A stretch of 64,000 nucleotides of DNA from Granulicella arctica (lineage in GTDB: Bacteria > Acidobacteriota > Terriglobia > Terriglobales > Acidobacteriaceae), in assembly GCF_025685605.1 (NCBI RefSeq), contig NZ_JAGTUT010000001.1:4588001-4652000 (forward strand), given 5' to 3'. The notes beneath the pieces were generated by a model. That model ran no database searches and was not told where the DNA came from. It saw only the letters and a list, made by a program, of their open reading frames with translations. Position numbers and translations under genes: made by a program. Shown one piece after another: positions 61,391 to 64,000 of this stretch (its first letter is position 1; the number at the start of each line of letters is the position of its first letter).

Positions 61391-64000
61391 ATGCAGATGT
61401 CCATGCGCCGATCGTTGATGATTATTGTCTGTCTGTTCAGTGTTACTAGCGGGATTGGCTTGAAAGCGCAGTCGACGCAGGGGTTGATTGTGGGCACGGT
61501 TCAGGACCCAACCGGAGCGGCGATCAGCTCTGCAACTGTGAAGGTTACAAACACGGATACGGCTGTGGTTCGGACGACGCATGCAGACGGTTCGGGGAAC
61601 TACGAGGTCAACAATCTTCCGCCGGGGCACTACGTCGTGCATGTGGATGCTGCCGGATTCAAGTCGACGGAGGTGCAACAGCTTGTGCTGGCAGCGCGCC
61701 AGCAGTTACGCGCGGATGTTGCGGTGCAGCCCGGTAGCGTGTCGGAGCAGGTGACGGTCGATGCTTCGGCCGCTGGTGTGATTGACACGGAGACGGCGTC
61801 GATTGCGGCCAGTCTGGATGCGGCGGATGTACGAAATCTTCCGGCAAATTATCGGGCGAGTTCGAGTGGGACGAGCCCGTTGAACCTGATCCAGACGCTG
61901 CCGGGGGTGCAGACGGATACGGCTCCGAACAATGGAACGGGTGGAGGATTTTCGATTCAGGGTGGGCTGCCGTTCCAGACGGAGGTGACAGTGGACGGTA
62001 TTACTTCGCAGAATGCTACGTCGAACTCCCCGCTGCCGAATGCGTTTCCTTCGGGCGAGTCGATCGCGGAGCTGCGTGTGGACGGCGTGCTGAATAATGC
62101 GCAGTTCGGGCAGCCGGGTGAGGTGACGACAGTGTCGAAGTCGGGCACGAACAAGCTGCATGGCGGTGTGTTTTGGTATCACCAGAATGCGGCGTTCAAT
62201 GCGACGCCGTTCGGTGCGGCAACGAAGCCGCGGCTTGTGGGTAATGACTTCGGGGCGAGCGTTGGCGGGCCGGTGACGATTCCGCATCTTTATCATGGGC
62301 GCGATAAGACTTTCTTCTTTGGGACGTTTGAGGCGTTCCGGCTGCCACAGAGTACGCCGAACCAGTACATCGTTCCGAGCACGCTGATGAAGACGGGAAA
62401 CTTCAACTACCTTCCGGCGAACTCCCTGAGGAATCCGTTTGCTCCGGGAACCTTCTATGCGAATAATCAGCTGCCGAACATCAATACGGCTTCGCAGAAG
62501 TTTCTACAGTTCTTTCCTGATCCGAACCATGGCGATCCTACTGTGTTTCCGAATGGGGTGCCGAACTACTATGTGAACCAGGCGGCGGATCAGTCGTCGA
62601 ACCAGTTCGATGTTCGTGGCGACCAGTACGTGGGCCAGAAGGCGCTGTTCTTTGCGCGGTATACGTGGAAGAACTACAACATCGGCCTGCCGGAGCCACT
62701 GCTGGTGCCGAACAGCCAGGAGACGATTCAGGATCGCATCCTTGTGCTTTCGGCGAACTACAACATCACGCCGAAGCTGATTAATGAGTTTCGATTTGGC
62801 TTTACGTTCGACAACACGGGCCAGACGAACGGCTTCAACGGGCCGGGGTTCGCGCAGTCGACGGGGCTGCAGGGGCTGACGAATCTCTTCTTCAACGGGG
62901 TGCCGGAGCTGGACTTCAAGGCGCTCTCTTCGCTTAATGCGGATAGGCTTACGTCGATTACGAAGTCGCGGACGATCCAGTATCTCGACACGGTGAGCTG
63001 GCAGGTTCGGAGCCACATGATGAAGTTTGGTGTCGACTTCCGGCATGTCGAGGCTTTGACGCCGCTCGGATTCTTCGGGGCGGATAACTATGGGACGTTC
63101 GACTTTACGAGTGCGCAGTTTACGGGGCAGGAGTTCGCCGACTTCCTGGTAGGTACGCCGAACGTGACGGAGTATGACCAGGTTGCAGCGGATAACGATG
63201 GCAAGTCGCTGTACTCGAATGCGTTCTTTCAGGATGAGTGGCATGCGCGACAGAATCTGGTCGTGAGCTATGGTGTGCGGTATGAGTATCACCCGGCGTA
63301 CCACGATCCCTCGGGCAACATCGGGAATTTTGATCCATCGGTGGCCAAGTCGGGCCGGGTGGTGTATCCCGCTGGAGGCGAGGGTGTGCTGTCGCAGGCG
63401 TTTCTGAATAGCTTCAATGGGTGTGCGATCGGAACCTCAACGGGCGGATCGACGGTGAATGGTGCGGCATGTACGCCGGTGGTCTCGAACGCGCAGGCTG
63501 GCTTGCCGTCTGGCCTGCGTGAGGTGCCGACGAAGCGCTTCATGCCGCGATTTGGGGTGGCGTATCGGCCGTTCGGCAACGACCGGACTGTGTTGCGCGG
63601 CGGCTTTGGGATGTACGACATTACGCTGCTGGGGCGGAACTTCTACTCGCTGACGGGAACGCTACAGTCGTACACGGTGGCGTTCCCGAATGTGCAGACG
63701 GCGACCGGGCCTGCGTTTGCGTGGCCGGCGATTGGGGCTGGTTCGGGGATCAACAGCAACACGGCATCGTTCGGGCAGGCTTACTTTGGAACGGCGAACG
63801 ATATTCATTGGAAGGACCCGTACTCGGAGCAGTACTCGCTCTCGATTGATCGAGACCTGGGGCATTCGTTTGGGCTGCGCGTCTCATATATTGGCCTCGA
63901 GACGCATCAGCTGGTGTGGGCTCCTAACTTGAATGACCTGGCTTATTCTTCGACGACTTCGGCATATGTACAGCCATTGACGGCGCGGCCTTTCCCGAAC
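61391..64000 (+). CDS. Oar-like TonB-dependent receptor, N-terminal part (cut by window edge)
   Basis: Starts at an ATG with CAGGAG upstream and stays open to the window end (870 codons). It reads MQMSMRRSLMIIVCLFSVTS then a signal cleavage near LKAQS, followed by the carboxypeptidase-regulatory-like domain (LIVGTVQDPTGAAISSATV), the plug with NLIQTLPGVQTD and a barrel. It is of the same class as the receptor at 53,893 but not close to it in sequence. It is divergent from the phosphatase gene at 60,078, with ~195 bp between them. Confidence 0.9.
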   Translation, partial: MQMSMRRSLMIIVCLFSVTSGIGLKAQSTQGLIVGTVQDPTGAAISSATVKVTNTDTAVVRTTHADGSGNYEVNNLPPGHYVVHVDAAGFKSTEVQQLVLAARQQLRADVAVQPGSVSEQVTVDASAAGVIDTETASIAASLDAADVRNLPANYRASSSGTSPLNLIQTLPGVQTDTAPNNGTGGGFSIQGGLPFQTEVTVDGITSQNATSNSPLPNAFPSGESIAELRVDGVLNNAQFGQPGEVTTVSKSGTNKLHGGVFWYHQNAAFNATPFGAATKPRLVGNDFGASVGGPVTIPHLYHGRDKTFFFGTFEAFRLPQSTPNQYIVPSTLMKTGNFNYLPANSLRNPFAPGTFYANNQLPNINTASQKFLQFFPDPNHGDPTVFPNGVPNYYVNQAADQSSNQFDVRGDQYVGQKALFFARYTWKNYNIGLPEPLLVPNSQETIQDRILVLSANYNITPKLINEFRFGFTFDNTGQTNGFNGPGFAQSTGLQGLTNLFFNGVPELDFKALSSLNADRLTSITKSRTIQYLDTVSWQVRSHMMKFGVDFRHVEALTPLGFFGADNYGTFDFTSAQFTGQEFADFLVGTPNVTEYDQVAADNDGKSLYSNAFFQDEWHARQNLVVSYGVRYEYHPAYHDPSGNIGNFDPSVAKSGRVVYPAGGEGVLSQAFLNSFNGCAIGTSTGGSTVNGAACTPVVSNAQAGLPSGLREVPTKRFMPRFGVAYRPFGNDRTVLRGGFGMYDITLLGRNFYSLTGTLQSYTVAFPNVQTATGPAFAWPAIGAGSGINSNTASFGQAYFGTANDIHWKDPYSEQYSLSIDRDLGHSFGLRVSYIGLETHQLVWAPNLNDLAYSSTTSAYVQPLTARPFPN

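Noticed and set aside
1..64000. CRISPR array or Cas genes
   Set aside because: No evenly spaced direct repeats and no Cas-like proteins were seen.
1..64000. Complete insertion sequence or transposase/integrase gene
   Set aside because: No protein with transposase or integrase motifs was found, although repeats and gene fragments suggest past movement.

Overview
The window looks like the chromosome of an Acidobacteriota member, most likely of the Terriglobus/Granulicella/Edaphobacter type. The basis is two large Oar-like TonB-dependent receptors with an N-terminal carboxypeptidase-regulatory-like domain, a Gfo/Idh/MocA - DUF6807 - GH43 sugar operon, and the strongly G-ending codon use of the right third. 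This placement is inferred from gene content; no marker gene such as 16S rRNA is present.

Layout. (1) 1-12,990 is a stress and ion block: thiol enzymes, an orphan HicA-like/release-factor-like protein, a P3A proton-pumping ATPase, a universal stress protein with a coupled membrane protein, a Crp/Fnr regulator with a palindrome upstream, a LOV (blue-light) histidine kinase, a receiver-like protein, an L,D-transpeptidase, a ferritin-VIT1 fusion and a succinate-semialdehyde dehydrogenase. (2) 12,708-16,503 is a scarred duplication: an ancestral SDR - pentapeptide protein - dehydrogenase operon was copied, and each copy then lost different genes. (3) 16,580-20,650 is a compact plasmid-type cassette (ArdC-like, DUF6908, ParB, RepB-like primase) with no integrase, relaxase or ParA. 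(4) 20,821-44,371 is an energy-reserve block: YflT-like stress protein, oleate hydratase, glycogen debranching enzyme, a complete nine-gene N-type ATPase operon, glycogen phosphorylase, a 2-hydroxyacid dehydrogenase, two HAD phosphatases (one frameshifted), a phosphoketolase - class I aldolase - triosephosphate isomerase operon and a copper-type P-ATPase. (5) 44,520-48,386 is a junction zone with an HEAAH-type metalloprotein, a third copy of the 13/16-kb repeat, nested inverted repeats, a quinone-reductase-like MDR enzyme and a YCII protein. (6) tRNA-Leu(GAG) lies at 48,387-48,471, with its 3' end facing the accessory block. (7) 48,558-64,000 is a more ordinary chromosomal region with sugar-polymer genes, two TonB-dependent receptors and secreted enzymes.

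How the genes may work together. Glycogen phosphorylase and debranching enzyme release sugar phosphate. Phosphoketolase can cleave fructose-6-P or xylulose-5-P to acetyl phosphate, while aldolase and triosephosphate isomerase rework the triose phosphates. The N-ATPase and the P3A ATPase handle ion gradients. Together with the Usp, Crp/Fnr, peroxiredoxin and ferritin-like genes, this reads as an accessory survival island for energy limitation or low oxygen, similar in content to low-oxygen loci known in Burkholderia. That reading is an inference from gene content.
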